The notes: generated from the letters alone by a model not told the origin. Shown: positions 52,503 through 62,457, counted from the first letter of the stretch. The stretch: DNA of 64,000 bases from Azorinus chamasolen (GCA_963576725.1 OY755252.1:48052840-48116839); one strand, 5' to 3'. Translations and numbers: made by a program.

Positions 52503-52689
52503 CAATCACAAAGATAATACAGATTTGTCTACTTGAGACATAAGTCAGTTCTGAAGTGGATATGTCCTTCAAGTGGATCTGTCATTCAAGCAATTACGAA
52601 TAAAGTTATAATGTACATAGAAGATAAACAACCTACATCCGTGTTTTCTACAAAAATAAAGATAAATGCAATACAAGACACCCAATAGC

Positions 52690-53340
52690 ACACAAAACTT
52701 CTAAATACACCACACAGCACAATACCACACGGCATTGTTGAGTACAAACACGGCAAAACACAACACAATACCGTACGGCATTGTTGAATACAAACACGGC
52801 ACCACACAGCACATTACCACACGGCATTGTTGAATACAAACACGCCACAACACAGCACAATACCACATTGCATTGTTGAATACAAACACAGCACAACACA
52901 GCACAATACCACATTGCATTGTTGAATACGAACACGGCAAAACACAGCACAATACCACATTGCACTGTTGAATACAAACACGGCACCACACAGCACAATA
53001 CCACATTGCATTGCTGAATACAAACATAGCACAACACAGCACAATACCACATTGCATTGTTGAACACAAACACAGCACACACAGCACAATACCACACGGC
53101 ATTGTTGAATTCAATTATGACACAACACAGCACAATACCACACGGCATTGTTGAATTCAAACACGCCAACATCACACGGCATTGTTGAATACAGACACAG
53201 CAAAACACAACACAATACCACACGACATTGTTGAATTCAAACACGACACAACACAGCACAATACCACACGGCGTTGTTAAAACAAACACGACTACTACGC
53301 TATACATATGAATACAACCAGATACTGCTGAATGAAACAC
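52690..53340. repeat. 46-bp minisatellite
   Basis: About 14 units of AATACCACATTGCATTGTTG, AATACAAACACAGCACAACA, CAGCAC with CACGGCATTG variants. A 46-bp unit rotates through the frames and leaves long cysteine-rich minus frames (230 codons at 52648-53340); these are repeat artefacts. Confidence 0.94.
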
Positions 53341-54065
53341 AGCACACCTAAATACAACACGGCACTATTGAATACTAACACGAAACAGCTGAATAATAAA
53401 CGATACATCTGAATACAGCACAACACAGCTGAATACACCACGGCACTGTTTCACACTAACACGATACAGCTGAACACTAACATAAACACAGCTGAATGCA
53501 ACACAACACAGTTGAATACAATAAACACAGCTGAACACAACACAACACATCTGAACACAACACATCTGAATACAACACAACACAACCGAATACAACACAA
53601 CACAGCTGAATACGACACATCTGAATGCAACACAACACAACTAAATACAACACAACACGCCATTGCTGAACGCAACACAGCAGAGCTGAATACAACACAG
53701 CACGGATGAATGCAACACCACACTGTTGAATACTGTCACGACAGAGCTGAATACAACACGGTAGAGCTTTATACAACACGACACTGCTGGATAAAAAATA
53801 CGGCACTGCTGAATACAAACACGGCACTGCTGAATACAAACACGGCACTGCTGGATCAAACTAGGGCACTGCTGAATACAAACACGGCACTGCTGAATAC
53901 AATACGGCACTGCTGAATACAAACACGGTAGAGCTTTATACAACACGGCACTGCTGAATACAAACACGGCACTGCTGAATACAAACACGACACTGCTGGA
54001 TACAAACACGGCACTGCTGAATAAAACTAGGGCACTGCTGAATACAAACACGGCACTGTATTTGA
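53341..54065. repeat. 20-22-bp minisatellite, related to 46-bp array
   Basis: Two blocks: GAATACAACACAACACAGCT-type units (53341-53700) and GAATACAAACACGGCACTGC-type units (53700-54056). Both share words with the 46-bp array to the left, suggesting one lineage with successive re-amplification. Confidence 0.93.
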
Positions 54066-54089
54066 GACTATAAGATTAACATATTGTTA

Positions 54090-54785
54090 TGAGGATTTTT
54101 GTGGTTAACACATTTGTATTTTTAATTTTGTGGTTTACAGCCTTGCCTTCGGGACTTTTGGATTTACACCCTTGTATTCGGGACCTTGTGATTTACACCT
54201 CGGTATTCGAGACTTTGTCGTTAATAGCCTTGTATTCGGGACATTGTGGCTAACACCTTTGTATTCCGGGTTCTTTCGTTTACATCATTGCATTCGGGAC
54301 TTTGTTTTGGACACTCTTGTTTTCGGGACTTTATGGTTAGCACCCATGTATTCGAGACTTTGTCGTTAACAGTCTTGTATCTGGAACTTTATGGTTAGCA
54401 TCCTTGTATTCGGGACTTTGTCGTTAACAGTCTTGTATCTGGAACTTTATGATTAGCATCCTTGTATTCGGGACTTTGCCGTTAACAGTCTTTATGGTTA
54501 GCATCCTTGTATTCGGGACTTAGTCGTTAACAGTCTTGTATCTGGAACTTTATGATTAGCATCCTTGTATTCGGGACTTTGTCGTTAACAGTCTTTATGG
54601 TTAGCATCCTTGTATTCGGGACTTTGTCGTTAACAGTCTTGTATCTGGAACTTTATGGTTAGCATCCTTGTATTCGGGACTTTGTCGTTAACAGTCTTGT
54701 ATCTGGAACTTTATGGTTAGCATCCTTGTATTCGAGACTTTGTCGTTAACAACCCTGTATCTGGAACTTAATGGTTAGCATACTT
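54090..54785. repeat. 58-bp minisatellite
   Basis: Units TCGTTAACAGTCTTGTATCT, GGAACTTTATGGTTAGCATC, CTTGTATTCGGGACTTTG; about nine well-conserved copies from 54330 onward, two 41-bp deletion variants, and older degenerate 28-bp half-units at 54090-54330. Confidence 0.94.
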
Positions 54786-54965
54786 GTACAGTAAAACCCC
54801 TCCAATGCGACCACTTAATGAACAAACATGGCTGTCTTCATATAGGAGCTTTCTGCATAACGTTCGTCCTGCATTAAGCTACCACCTGCCTTTGCCACTG
54901 TGAATTATGCTCCTGTAGGAGCCCTCTGATCTGGGTCTACACTGTTTTCAAATGCAAGTGCATGT
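54786..54965. mobile_element. P1 left half joined to T1 fragment
   Basis: TACAGTAAAACCCCTCCAAT, GCGACCACTTAATGAA, GGAGCTTTCTGCATAACGTT, CCTGCATTAAGCTACCACCT, then at about 54905 T1 sequence (TGTAGGAGCCCTCTGATCTG, GGTCTACACTGTTTTCAAAT). Confidence 0.72.
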
Positions 54966-55019
54966 GTATCCAGTGTTGGAAGTGTTAAACACTAGTGACG
55001 AATGTGTGATGAACAGTAT

Positions 55020-55220
55020 ATATCAAGATGAGTAACTCCGCGTCTGATCAGGATCCAAGCTGTTTGTCACTCCGACTCCATAATTGAAATTGAAATGGAA
55101 GACAAAGATAACGTTTAAGAGTTGTAGCAGACGAGAACTTTCGCAGACGGCAAACATTATTGTGCGGAGTGCTGGGGTCCAATGTTTACTTTCAATGATG
55201 CGACTGGGGCGGGAACTGTT
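55020..55220. mobile_element. T2 MITE right two thirds
   Basis: ATGAGTAACTCCGCGTCTGA, TCAGGATCCAAGCTGTTTGT, GTTGTAGCAGACGAGAACTT and TCGCAGACGGCAAACATTAT. The left arm is lost. Confidence 0.72.
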
Positions 55221-55329
55221 CACATCAAAGCTCTCTTGACGCCTACTCTTCATCGTGAACTGATTGAGGCTTGATGACCCGCTACTGTCAACCTAAATCT
55301 AGAACGCTTGTATAGATATAGCCATAGAA

Positions 55330-55500
55330 ATTAAATACCTCGTTATAGCGACCAGTTAATGAATAACTAACTAGTGGTCTTTAAAAACAAGTGGTAGCTT
55401 AATGCAGGGCGAACTGTTATGCTAGTACTGGAGCTTTTGGCATAACTTTCAGCCTGCATTAAGCTACCACCTGTCTTACAAATGTTGTAATATACATCTT
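55330..55500. mobile_element. P1 MITE
   Basis: AAATACCTCGTTATAGCGAC, CAGTTAATGAATAAC, hairpin AGTGGTAGCTTAATGCAGGG...CCTGCATTAAGCTACCACCT. The CAGT end was replaced by AAAT. Confidence 0.75.
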
Positions 55501-55523
55501 TATGAATGGTCAGTATAGAGAAA

Positions 55524-55757
55524 GTTGACCCTTTCCTTCATATAAACGCTTTTGAAAACAAAGTAAACCAAGATTAGACGGCTCCTACATGTCTTCATTG
55601 CTTGCTTATGAAATCAAAATAGATTTGACACTACAGTTTCTACCTATACCGGATACGAGTCCATCCTGTGTACAAATGTCATTATAAAACAAATCAGCTA
55701 ATCAATATTTATGGTGTCCTTATTTCTAACATGAATATTCAGTAGGAATGTGGTTAA
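55524..55757 (+). mobile_element. T1 MITE, first of a TTAA chain
   Basis: GTTGACCCTTTCCTTCATAT opens. The hairpin is shortened (AGATTAGACGGCTCCTACAT). ATTTATGGTGTCCTTATTTC and AGGAATGTGGTTAA close it. The closing TTAA (55754-55757) is also the opening TTAA of the next element. Confidence 0.85.
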
Positions 55758-55946
55758 CCATTGTCTTGCTGGAAAAAGATGTTTGCTCAAACTTTTCTTC
55801 CGATTTCTTCAAAGTTTTGAGAGACTACTTGCCGAGTGCCGAGCAGGTTGGGTCCTGATGATAAGACTTCGAGTTACTCGGCGTCTCATCTGGATCCACA
55901 CTGTGGCAAATGCAAACCATATCATACTTGGAATGACAAATGTTAA
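55754..55946. mobile_element. T2 MITE, middle of the TTAA chain
   Basis: TTAACCATTGTCTTGCTGGA opens, GAGCAGGTTGGGTCCTGATG and TTCGAGTTACTCGGCGTCTC, ATCTGGATCCACACTGTGGC form the palindrome. It closes at TTAA 55943-55946, shared with the next T1. Confidence 0.87.
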
Positions 55947-56145
55947 CCCTTTCCTTAATATAAACATTTTCACGCATTTACAAACAGAGTAGACCGAGGA
56001 GAGTCTGCTCTGTTTGCTTATGAACTTATAATAGACCTGGTGCTACAGTTTCTGTATGAGCCTAACTGTCATGTTTTCGATTAATCTAATAAATATTAAT
56101 TATGTCAGTCTTTCTTAAATGAACATTGAACAGGAAAAGAGTTAA
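55943..56145 (+). mobile_element. T1 MITE, last of the TTAA chain
   Basis: TTAACCCTTTCCTTAATATA opens and GGAAAAGAGTTAA closes. The hairpin is much reduced (CAGAGTAGACCGAGGAGAGT, CTGCTCTGTTTGC). The long arm has AATATTAATTATGTCAGTCT. Confidence 0.88.
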
Positions 56146-56290
56146 CTAATTGAATAAAGCTTGTTATGACTGATAGTTCAAATGATATATGTTACAAAAG
56201 CTACTGGCTGCCGGTGAAATCTAATTTGTTACCTCAATACCCAGCATTTGTCGTTTGAACATTTATTGCTCTGAGTCTGAACTGTTTGCT

Positions 56291-56523
56291 TAACTCAATA
56301 CCTGATATATAAATGCATTTTTCACCTTTTCAAAAAGGGTAGAACCAGACCAGACGACTCATATGGAAACCGTCTGATCAGGGTCTGCTCTGTTGGTTTA
56401 TGACATAATATAGATATGATTCTATACACAATTCCTTTGTTCTTTAGTCAGTATAAAAACTCAATTGATTCAATTCACACAGTCATGAATTCTTGTAGAC
56501 ATATTCATGAAGTAAAGGGGTCA
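56291..56523 (+). mobile_element. T1 MITE
   Basis: TTTTTCACCTTTTCAAAAAG, ACCAGACCAGACGACTCATA, CCGTCTGATCAGGGTCTGCT, ATATAGATATGATTCTATAC, CATATTCATGAAGTAAAGGG. Confidence 0.83.
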
Positions 56524-56597
56524 ATTTTAACCACATTTTATCTTTTTTGTTGGATCTCTTCCTATGTGGACGCTTGTTAGTTGTAACACTCGAAGCT

Positions 56598-56700
56598 TTA
56601 AAACTTTAACACGCCACGGGTAGGGACCATGGCAAACAGTATAGGTCCAGTTCAGACACAGAGTGACTATCCGCTGGAATAGGATCTAAACATTTTGACA
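56598..56700. mobile_element. T2 MITE fragment beside array
   Basis: GGGACCATGGCAAACAGTAT, AGGTCCAGTTCAGACACAGA, GGAATAGGATCTAAACATTT and TGACA. The 36-bp array starts at the end of the right arm. Confidence 0.55.
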
Positions 56701-56703
56701 TTT

Positions 56704-56928
56704 TTGTATAGCACATGTTTCAGTGTAACAGATAACGGTGTGTATAGCACATGTTTCAGTGTGACAGATAACGGTGTGTATAGCACATGTTTCAGTGTAA
56801 CAGATAACGGTGTGTATAGCACATGTTTCAGTGTGACAGATAACGGTGTGTATAGCACATGTTTCAGTGTAACAGATAACGGTGTGTATAGCACATGTTT
56901 CAGTGTGACAGATAACGGTGCATATTCC
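56704..56928. repeat. 36-bp minisatellite with strict 72-bp alternation
   Basis: Six units of TGTATAGCACATGTTTCAGT, GT(A/G)ACAGATAACGGTG. The A and G variants alternate perfectly (A, G, A, G, A, G), so the unit of recent amplification is 72 bp. The 12-codon period keeps both strands open. Confidence 0.97.
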
Positions 56929-56944
56929 AATACTAACATCGTCA

Positions 56945-57110
56945 GTTCTCCACCAAACTCTATGTTGTGACCACCAAACTCTATGTTATGACCACTCTTT
57001 AGAGTCGTCTCGAAGAATGGTCACAACATAGGGTTTGGTGGAGAAATAGAGGACTTGTTCTTGAACATGATTCCTATCCGGACCTCTGAGTTAGGATAAC
57101 CTGCAACTGG
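56945..57110. mobile_element. H1 hairpin element with duplicated left arm
   Basis: CCACCAAACTCTATGTTGTG and CCACCAAACTCTATGTTATG are tandem left-arm copies, then ACAACATAGGGTTTGGTGGA. Centre TAGAGTCGTCTCGAAGA. The right shoulder ATTCCTATCCGGACCTCTGA ends at the next T1 copy. Confidence 0.82.
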
Positions 57111-57341
57111 TTAACCCTTTCCTTCATATAAACACCTTTCCACGCATTCGCAAACAAAGAACGGAGAAGGCTCCTATAGGAGGGTCTGATCTGTTTGCTA
57201 ATTGCATTTGATAGATATGTTTCTTAAGTTTCTAATATGGCTGCAGATTTCCACTTTCCATATGTCATTTCAACTATATTGTCCATGAATATTCAGTAAG
57301 TATTGAAAGTTGTACCGCATACAGAACAGGGAAAGGGTTAA
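57111..57341 (+). mobile_element. T1 MITE, 231 bp with exact TTAA ends
   Basis: TTAACCCTTTCCTTCATATA opens and CAGGGAAAGGGTTAA closes. The hairpin is asymmetric (CAAAGAACGGAGAAGGCTCC / TATAGGAGGGTCTGATCTG). A useful reference copy for the termini. Confidence 0.9.
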
Positions 57342-57614
57342 GTGTCCTGGACTAAGTCATACGACAGTCAACAGGATAATTGTGGCAAATAATTTGAATG
57401 AGCTGCAGTGATAACAATCAGAATAGGAAATATCTATATCTAAAAGGGAAAACATACTCGTGTATTTACGTATCATATACCGGTATACACACACACTGCT
57501 TAACTAGTGCACACTGTTAAAGAACATGTTGTAATACTAGTTCGGTATACATGCAAACTGTTTATAGCACAGGACAGGGATTAATAGTAAGCATGCGCTA
57601 AAATTAGTAGCAAT

Positions 57615-57700
57615 GCGGACATTTAAGACAGGTTGCTGCTTCTTACAGATTTCTGCATTTTTTACCCTGCATGAAGCAGCCACCTGTCTGAACAGACCTA
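57615..57700. mobile_element. P1 core, shortened
   Basis: AGACAGGTTGCTGCTTCTTA, CAGATTTCTGCATTTTTTAC, CCTGCATGAAGCAGCCACCT. One arm lacks about 20 bases. Confidence 0.7.
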
Positions 57701-57779
57701 CATTCTACTTTACTAAACGTCGGGTTTAGACTGGTTTAAACTGGAATTATACAGCATCATATGAGCATAAAAAACAACA

Positions 57780-57892
57780 GTGAATATTTAGATAGTGAGG
57801 TGTCACTTTGAATTGTAATATTTAGATAGTGAGGTGTCACTTTGAATTATAATATTTAGATAGTGAGGTGTCACTTTGAATTGTAATCGATC
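57780..57892. repeat. 36-bp triplication
   Basis: Three copies of AATATTTAGATAGTGAGGTG, TCACTTTGAATTGT(or A). Confidence 0.93.
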
Positions 57893-57985
57893 AACAAATA
57901 TTCCAGTTGGATTTACATTAAACTTTGTTTTGAACCAGTTGTCGAATTGGATAATAGCTCCAGCGTTTGGCATGTGATTAATAAT

Positions 57986-58211
57986 TTCCCTGTTTTTAAT
58001 AATAATAATATCATGAGTATTTATTAGCTGGATTTTTATACTGGTAAATGTACACATTGATAGAAAATGTAGAGTGAAATATTTTATATTTTATAATGCC
58101 ATATGTAAACAGACTAGACCCTGATCAGACGGTTCCTGCAGGAGCCGTCTGATCTGGGTCTACTCTGTTTGCAAAGGCGTAAAATGCGTTTGTATAAGGG
58201 AAGGGATTAAG
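57986..58211 (-). mobile_element. T1 MITE with the best-preserved hairpin
   Basis: ATAATATCATGAGTATTTAT, TAGCTGGATTTTTATACTGG, then GTAAACAGACTAGACCCTGA...GATCTGGGTCTACTCTGTTT with GGTTCCTGCAGGAGCC at the centre, about 33-bp arms with few mismatches, GCAAAGGCGTAAAATGCG and GGGAAGGGATTAA. Confidence 0.87.
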
Positions 58212-58511
58212 CTACACCCATCATTTATAAATGAATATAGAAATAAAATACGTGTCTACTGAATACCAACGATAGAACAAACTTCATTCTATTTGGAAAT
58301 TCATTTTCAAACTTTCAATTTTAGTTTAATCAAACTATTCATAATAAGCTGTTGGTGTGGAAATTTACAATTTGAACATTCGGTCTACTGAAAGATGTCA
58401 AATTCGGACATTACTTCCTGTCGGATACCACCGTTCAGTGTTTAATTGAATTGGGAAAGTTTGGCACCTGTGCGGTGAAGTGGGTGAGATAGACGAGAAC
58501 CATGGGATAGA

Positions 58512-58643
58512 ATGCATGTACAGGATACTTGTTTTATGGAAGAAGGTAAAAGACGATCATCATCCTTCAAAAGTCTTTCTCAGAAACTCAAAGAAGGAAA
58601 ATATGAGAGATTTGATGAAAGCCCGCGAAACAGCAAAAAACAG
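58512..58643 (+). CDS. Candidate first coding exon (44 codons), unknown gene
   Basis: An ATG at 58512 opens a frame that reaches a good splice donor, CAG|GTAATT, after 44 codons in phase 0 (58643/58644). An in-frame TGA lies upstream at 58485, and a second in-frame ATG is at 58536. From that ATG the peptide is charged and hydrophilic, serine- and lysine-rich (MEEGKRRSSSFKSLSQKLKE, then GKYERFDESPRNSKKQ), like a cytosolic N-terminus with possible phosphorylation sites. A two-codon upstream frame (ATGGGATAG, 58502-58510, strong Kozak context) precedes it. The segment is free of MITEs, unlike most of the window. No later exon was identified, so this could be chance or an exon of a gene extending beyond the window. 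Confidence 0.35.
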
Positions 58644-58679
58644 GTAATTCAAAACATATTCTTGGACGCTGAATTTTCA

Positions 58680-59122
58680 TTTTGGAGTGGTCCATCACGT
58701 GTTACCTGTAGGATCAATTGCGTAGTTATATGCCATGTTTGAGGTCCATCACGTGTTACCTGTAGGATCAATTCCGTAGTTATATGCCATGTGTTACCTG
58801 TAGGATCAATTCCGTAGTTATATGCTATGTTTGAGGTCCATCACGTGTTACCTGTAGGATCAATTCCGTAGTTATATGCCATGTGTTACCTGTAGGATCA
58901 ATTCCGTAGTTATGCCATATGTTACCTGTAGGATCAATTCCGTAGTTATATGCCATGTGTTACCTATAGGATCAATTCCGTAGTTACAATGCCATGTGTT
59001 ACCTGTAGGATCAATTCCGTAGTTATATATGTCATGTGTTACCTGTAGGATCAATTCCGTAGTTATATGCCATGTGTTACCTGTAGGATCAATTCCGTAG
59101 TTATATGCCATGTTTGAGGTTC
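58680..59122. repeat. 36-bp minisatellite with long and short forms
   Basis: About ten units of TGTTACCTGTAGGATCAATT, CCGTAGTTATATGCCA. Some units carry an extra TTGAGGTCCATCACG. It begins about 45 bases after the candidate exon's donor. Confidence 0.95.
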
Positions 59123-59228
59123 ATCCAGATAATATTCAAAACTCAAAAGGTCATGATTTGTTATTTATTATTTCTGATATCAATATCAATCAAGCAATGA
59201 ATGTATTATGTCTTCTCCTCGTCCCTTA

Positions 59229-59480
59229 ATTAACCTTTTATTTCATGAATATTCATGTCAACAATAACGACATTATGAATATTTATTAGCTGAAGTTTTA
59301 TAATAGCACGTGAACACATGCTAGTTCGGCATTGGTAGAAACTGCAGAATCATATTTATATTATTTCATAAGCAGAGAGAGTAGACCATGTTCAGACGGA
59401 TTCTACAAGAGCTTTCTGGTCTGGGTCTTCTCTGTTTGCAGAGGCGTAGAAAGGCGTATGTACGGAGTAGCAGGTTCAAC
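59229..59480 (-). mobile_element. T1 MITE
   Basis: ATTAACCTTTTATTTCATGA, TATTTATTAGCTGAAGTTTT, ATAATAGCACGTGAACACAT, AGAAACTGCAGAATCATATT, degenerate hairpin, GCAGAGGCGTAGAAAGGCG and AGCAGGTTCAA. Confidence 0.83.
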
Positions 59481-59575
59481 AGGGTGGTATAAAATGTGAC
59501 CCGCTCCTTTAGCAAGGTCAGTCAATGTCATTGACCTTTTGAATGGCTGATAAATTCCTAGAATATTTTGAATGG

Positions 59576-59684
59576 CAAACGATGCAGACACTGATCAGAT
59601 GCCTCCCATAGGAAACCTTCAGATTTGGGTCGTCATAGTTTTAAAATGTTAGTACACGGGATTCCCTCGCGCAATGGGTTAAAT
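59576..59684 (-). mobile_element. T1 fragment
   Basis: CAAACGATGCAGACACTGAT, CAGATGCCTCCCATAGGAAA, TTTGGGTCGTCATAGTTTTA and AATGGGTTAA. Confidence 0.6.
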
Positions 59685-59725
59685 ATTAAGATACTCCTAA
59701 AATGGAATTAATATAGTAATACTGA

Positions 59726-59969
59726 ATAACCCTTTTACTCTATGAATATTCATGTAAGAAATAATGACAACGTGATTATAACTTCCAATTTTTTATGACA
59801 TATGAACACGTGCACTTTTGACCTTGGCAGACACTGTAGAATCATTTTATATTGTATCATAAGCAAACAGGGCAGACCCTGATCAGACAGCTCCTGCAGA
59901 AGCATTCTGGTCCGGGTCTAGTATGTCTGCAAAAGCGTAGAAATGCGTATTTACGGAGTAACGGGTTAA
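59726..59969 (-). mobile_element. T1 MITE
   Basis: AATAACCCTTTTACTCTATG opens, TTGACCTTGGCAGACACTGT, GCAAACAGGGCAGACCCTGA hairpin, GCAAAAGCGTAGAAATGCG and GTAACGGGTTAA close it. Confidence 0.85.
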
Positions 59970-60066
59970 CCTGTACATTGTGTGGGGTGTTTGTGGGTTA
60001 ACCTGTACATTGTTCGGGGGTGTTTGTGGGTTAACCTGTACATTGTGTGGGGTGTTTGTGGGGTTA
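59961..60066. repeat. 32-bp array containing the T1 terminus
   Basis: Three units of GGGTTAACCTGTACATTGTG plus TGGGGTGTTTGT. GGGTTAACC is the closing end of the T1 copy plus its flank, so the array seems to have started at that junction. Confidence 0.85.
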
Positions 60067-60204
60067 TGTTTCTGTACTAAGTGATCATTTAAACACACAT
60101 GCAATTTTCATCATTTTGATTCACTGATCCGGAATTTAATAGGAAACCACCATTGTTTTGTAAACACGTCATTTAGGACGACACATTTTTGTGGACACTG
60201 ACAT

Positions 60205-60640
60205 TTCCAATTCTGTCTCATACTTTCATAGACAACGAAAATCCCCTATTTCATTTTTGTTTCATGTTTTTATGGACAATGGCATTCACTTGTTTTCAGT
60301 TCTGTCTTATACCCTTGTAGACAATGACATTCACTTGTTTTCAGTTCTGTCTTATACCCTTGTAGACAATGACATTCACTTGTTTTCAGTTCTGTATGAT
60401 TGTTTAACCCTTTCGTTACCAATGCCGGATCTGTGAGTAACTATGCAAACTGTTTGAATCCAGATGAGACACCGAGTCTCATCAGGATCCAAACTGTTTG
60501 TTACTGTTACTCTGTTTTTTGAAACAAAAATGAAAATTTGTAGCAGACGACAAAGTTAGCAGACGACATTGTTTGGCAGCGAAAGGGTTAATAGACAATG
60601 ACATTCACATTTTTAGTTCTGTTCTGTTTCCGTATTGCAT
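60205..60640. repeat. About 43-bp minisatellite split by a T2 copy
   Basis: Units of TAGACAATGACATTCACTTG, TTTTCAGTTCTGTCTTATAC, CCTTG. Left block 60225-60403; the last unit continues at 60592 (TAGACAATGACATTCACATT, TTTAGTTCTGT) after the T2 insertion. Confidence 0.9.
60404..60591. mobile_element. T2 MITE inserted in minisatellite, TTAA duplicated
   Basis: TTAACCCTTTCGTTACCAAT opens and GGCAGCGAAAGGGTTAA closes. The hairpin is short (CAGATGAGACACCGAGTCTC, ATCAGGATCCAAACTGTTTG). Repeat units flank both sides, so one TTAA plus the element can be removed to restore a near-continuous array. Confidence 0.9.
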
Positions 60641-60641
60641 T

Positions 60642-60790
60642 ATATACATGTAGACCTTATTTTGTTTCTGCCATGGACGAAACACCAATTGCTCATCTGC
60701 CAAAATAATAAAAAAAAACAACATCTAATTATCATTTATGATGCCATTATATCGTTACAACATGAATATCGATAGGAAATGGTTAATGAA
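60642..60790 (+). mobile_element. T1 MITE right half
   Basis: GTATTGCATTATATACATGT, TTTCTGCCATGGACGAAACA, TAATTATCATTTATGATGCC, ACATGAATATCGATAGGAAA and TGGTTAA. Confidence 0.7.
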
Positions 60791-60949
60791 AACAAGTATA
60801 AGATCGTGTATCACCAATGTTTGTCTGGTATTTGACGTGGATTCGTTCCTTTGTTTCACGCCCATTTTTTATATCATAGGTGAATGAGCGTCCTAGAGAA
60901 TGACTTCGTAACGTCGGCCCTGTGTTGTATCTTTTGTAATCATGGCCTA

Positions 60950-61425
60950 TCAGCGGAATATCGGTTCTTTGTTGTACATTCCTATCTTGTAATGTTGGCT
61001 ATACTGGTTTTTTGTTGTACATTCCTATCCTGTAATGGAAGCTATATTGATTCTTTGTTTTACATTCATGTCTTGTTAAATTGGATATATCGGTTCTTTG
61101 TTGTACATTCATATCTTGTAATGTTGGCTGTTTAGGTTCTTTGCTGTACATTCATATCTTGAAATGTTGGCTATACTGGTCCTTTGTTGTATATTCCTAT
61201 CTTGTAATTGTTGCTATGTCGGTTCTTTGTTGTTCACAAATCTTGTAATGTTGGTTATACTAGTTTTTTGTTGTACATTAATATCTTGTAATGGTTGCTA
61301 TATCGGTTCTTTGTTGTATATTCCTATCTTGTAATGGTGGCTATACTGATTCTTTGTTGTACATTCATATCTTATAATGTTGGCTATACTGTTCTTTGTT
61401 GTACATTCATATGTTGAAATATGTG
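60950..61425. repeat. 43-bp minisatellite
   Basis: About eleven units of GGTTCTTTGTTGTACATTCA, TATCTTGTAATGTTGGCTAT, ACT with substitutions and short indels. Confidence 0.94.
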
Positions 61426-61487
61426 TTATGAGTTCTGTAGAGTAGATCTCGGATTTGGAAGAATTGTCATCTGATTCCAAAAGTGTT

Positions 61488-61596
61488 TAACCCTTTCCAT
61501 GATAGATATGTCTTTTGACGCCTTTACAAATATAGTAGACCCAGAACAGACGGCCTCTGTAGTCTTACGTGACTATTCATCAGGTAAAGAGTTAAT
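61488..61596 (+). mobile_element. T1 MITE, internally deleted
   Basis: TTAACCCTTTCCATGATAGA, GACGCCTTTACAAATATAGT, AGACCCAGAACAGACGGCCT, then CTTACGTGACTATTCATCAG, GTAAAGAGTTAA. The second hairpin arm and most of the long arm are missing. Confidence 0.8.
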
Positions 61597-61696
61597 GTGC
61601 CCAGTACAAGACAGCGTTATGCTGTGAATATGCAACATGCACCCATTACATTATGTTACTAAGTTATTACGTCTCAAGATGTCAACGTATTACAAA

Positions 61697-61840
61697 ATAC
61701 AGTCGAAGTTCAGTATCTCGAATTTCAAGGAACCATACAAATCACTTCGAGATAACATAAACTCGAGTCATCCGATTTCAAATATTGACAAATTCTCAAG
61801 TTCAATGCTTAATGCAGGCCCAAAGTAATGCTGATAAATA
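61697..61840 (+). mobile_element. P2 MITE, partial
   Basis: TACAGTCGAAGTTCAGTATC, TCGAATTTCAAGGAACCATA, CACTTCGAGATAACATAAAC, CTCGAGTCATCCG, CTTAATGCAGGCCCAAAGTA. Confidence 0.65.
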
Positions 61841-61859
61841 TCTCTGACCCTGGTCCCTG

Positions 61860-61985
61860 TTTTACGAAAGATCGTACGACCTAACTCGTCATATGTCATA
61901 ATCTACGACTACAGCTACTGCTTGTACAGATCGTACAATCTAACTCATCGTATGTCATAATTTACGACTAGCGCCACTGCTTGTA
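61860..61985. repeat. 59-bp tandem duplication
   Basis: AGATCGTACGACCTAACTCG, TCATATGTCATAATCTACGA, CT, then AGATCGTACAATCTAACTCA, TCGTATGTCATAATTTACGA. It also has a short local inverted relation to 62265-62340 (TATCATACGACGATCG). Confidence 0.82.
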
Positions 61986-62021
61986 CAGCTGAAAGTATTG
62001 CACTTGCTGGTCTGCAGCAAT

Positions 62022-62241
62022 TATGTTAACCATTTCCCTGTTTAATACGCATGCAATTAATGACTTCATGAATATTTATTAGATTAATTTGATTTTGTAA
62101 TGGTATACCAATACGTATATTTTAGCCATGATAGTAACTATAGACTCAGGTCTATATTATTTCATAAGCAAACAGAGCAGACCCTGGACAGACAGCTCCT
62201 ACAGGAGCGTGAAAAAAGCGTCTATATGAAGGAAGGGGTTG
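62022..62241 (-). mobile_element. T1 MITE
   Basis: GTTAACCATTTCCCTGTTTA, ATTAATGACTTCATGAATAT, TTTAGCCATGATAGTAACTA, GCAAACAGAGCAGACCCTGG; the second hairpin arm is deleted, so CTCCTACAGGAGCG joins TGAAAAAAGCG. It ends AAGGGGTTGA. Confidence 0.82.
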
Positions 62242-62375
62242 ACTTCGTATGCCAGAAACAATCGTTAGTTCTATCATACGACGATCGCAACTTCCAATTC
62301 GTTAGAACTTACGATAACTTCAGCCACGTGATCTTCCGTTAGACGTGACCTAGGTTTACAGTGTTTGTCCTTTTG

Positions 62376-62424
62376 TTGTGTCACCTGCCGAGAGGCAGTG
62401 TGTCACTTAGGGATCACTTTTCCG

Positions 62425-62457
<33 letters not shown>

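Noticed and set aside
52648..53340. 230-codon cysteine-rich frame resembling a secreted repeat protein
   Set aside because: It is the reverse strand of the 46-bp array; the same cysteine-rich peptide appears in other frames.
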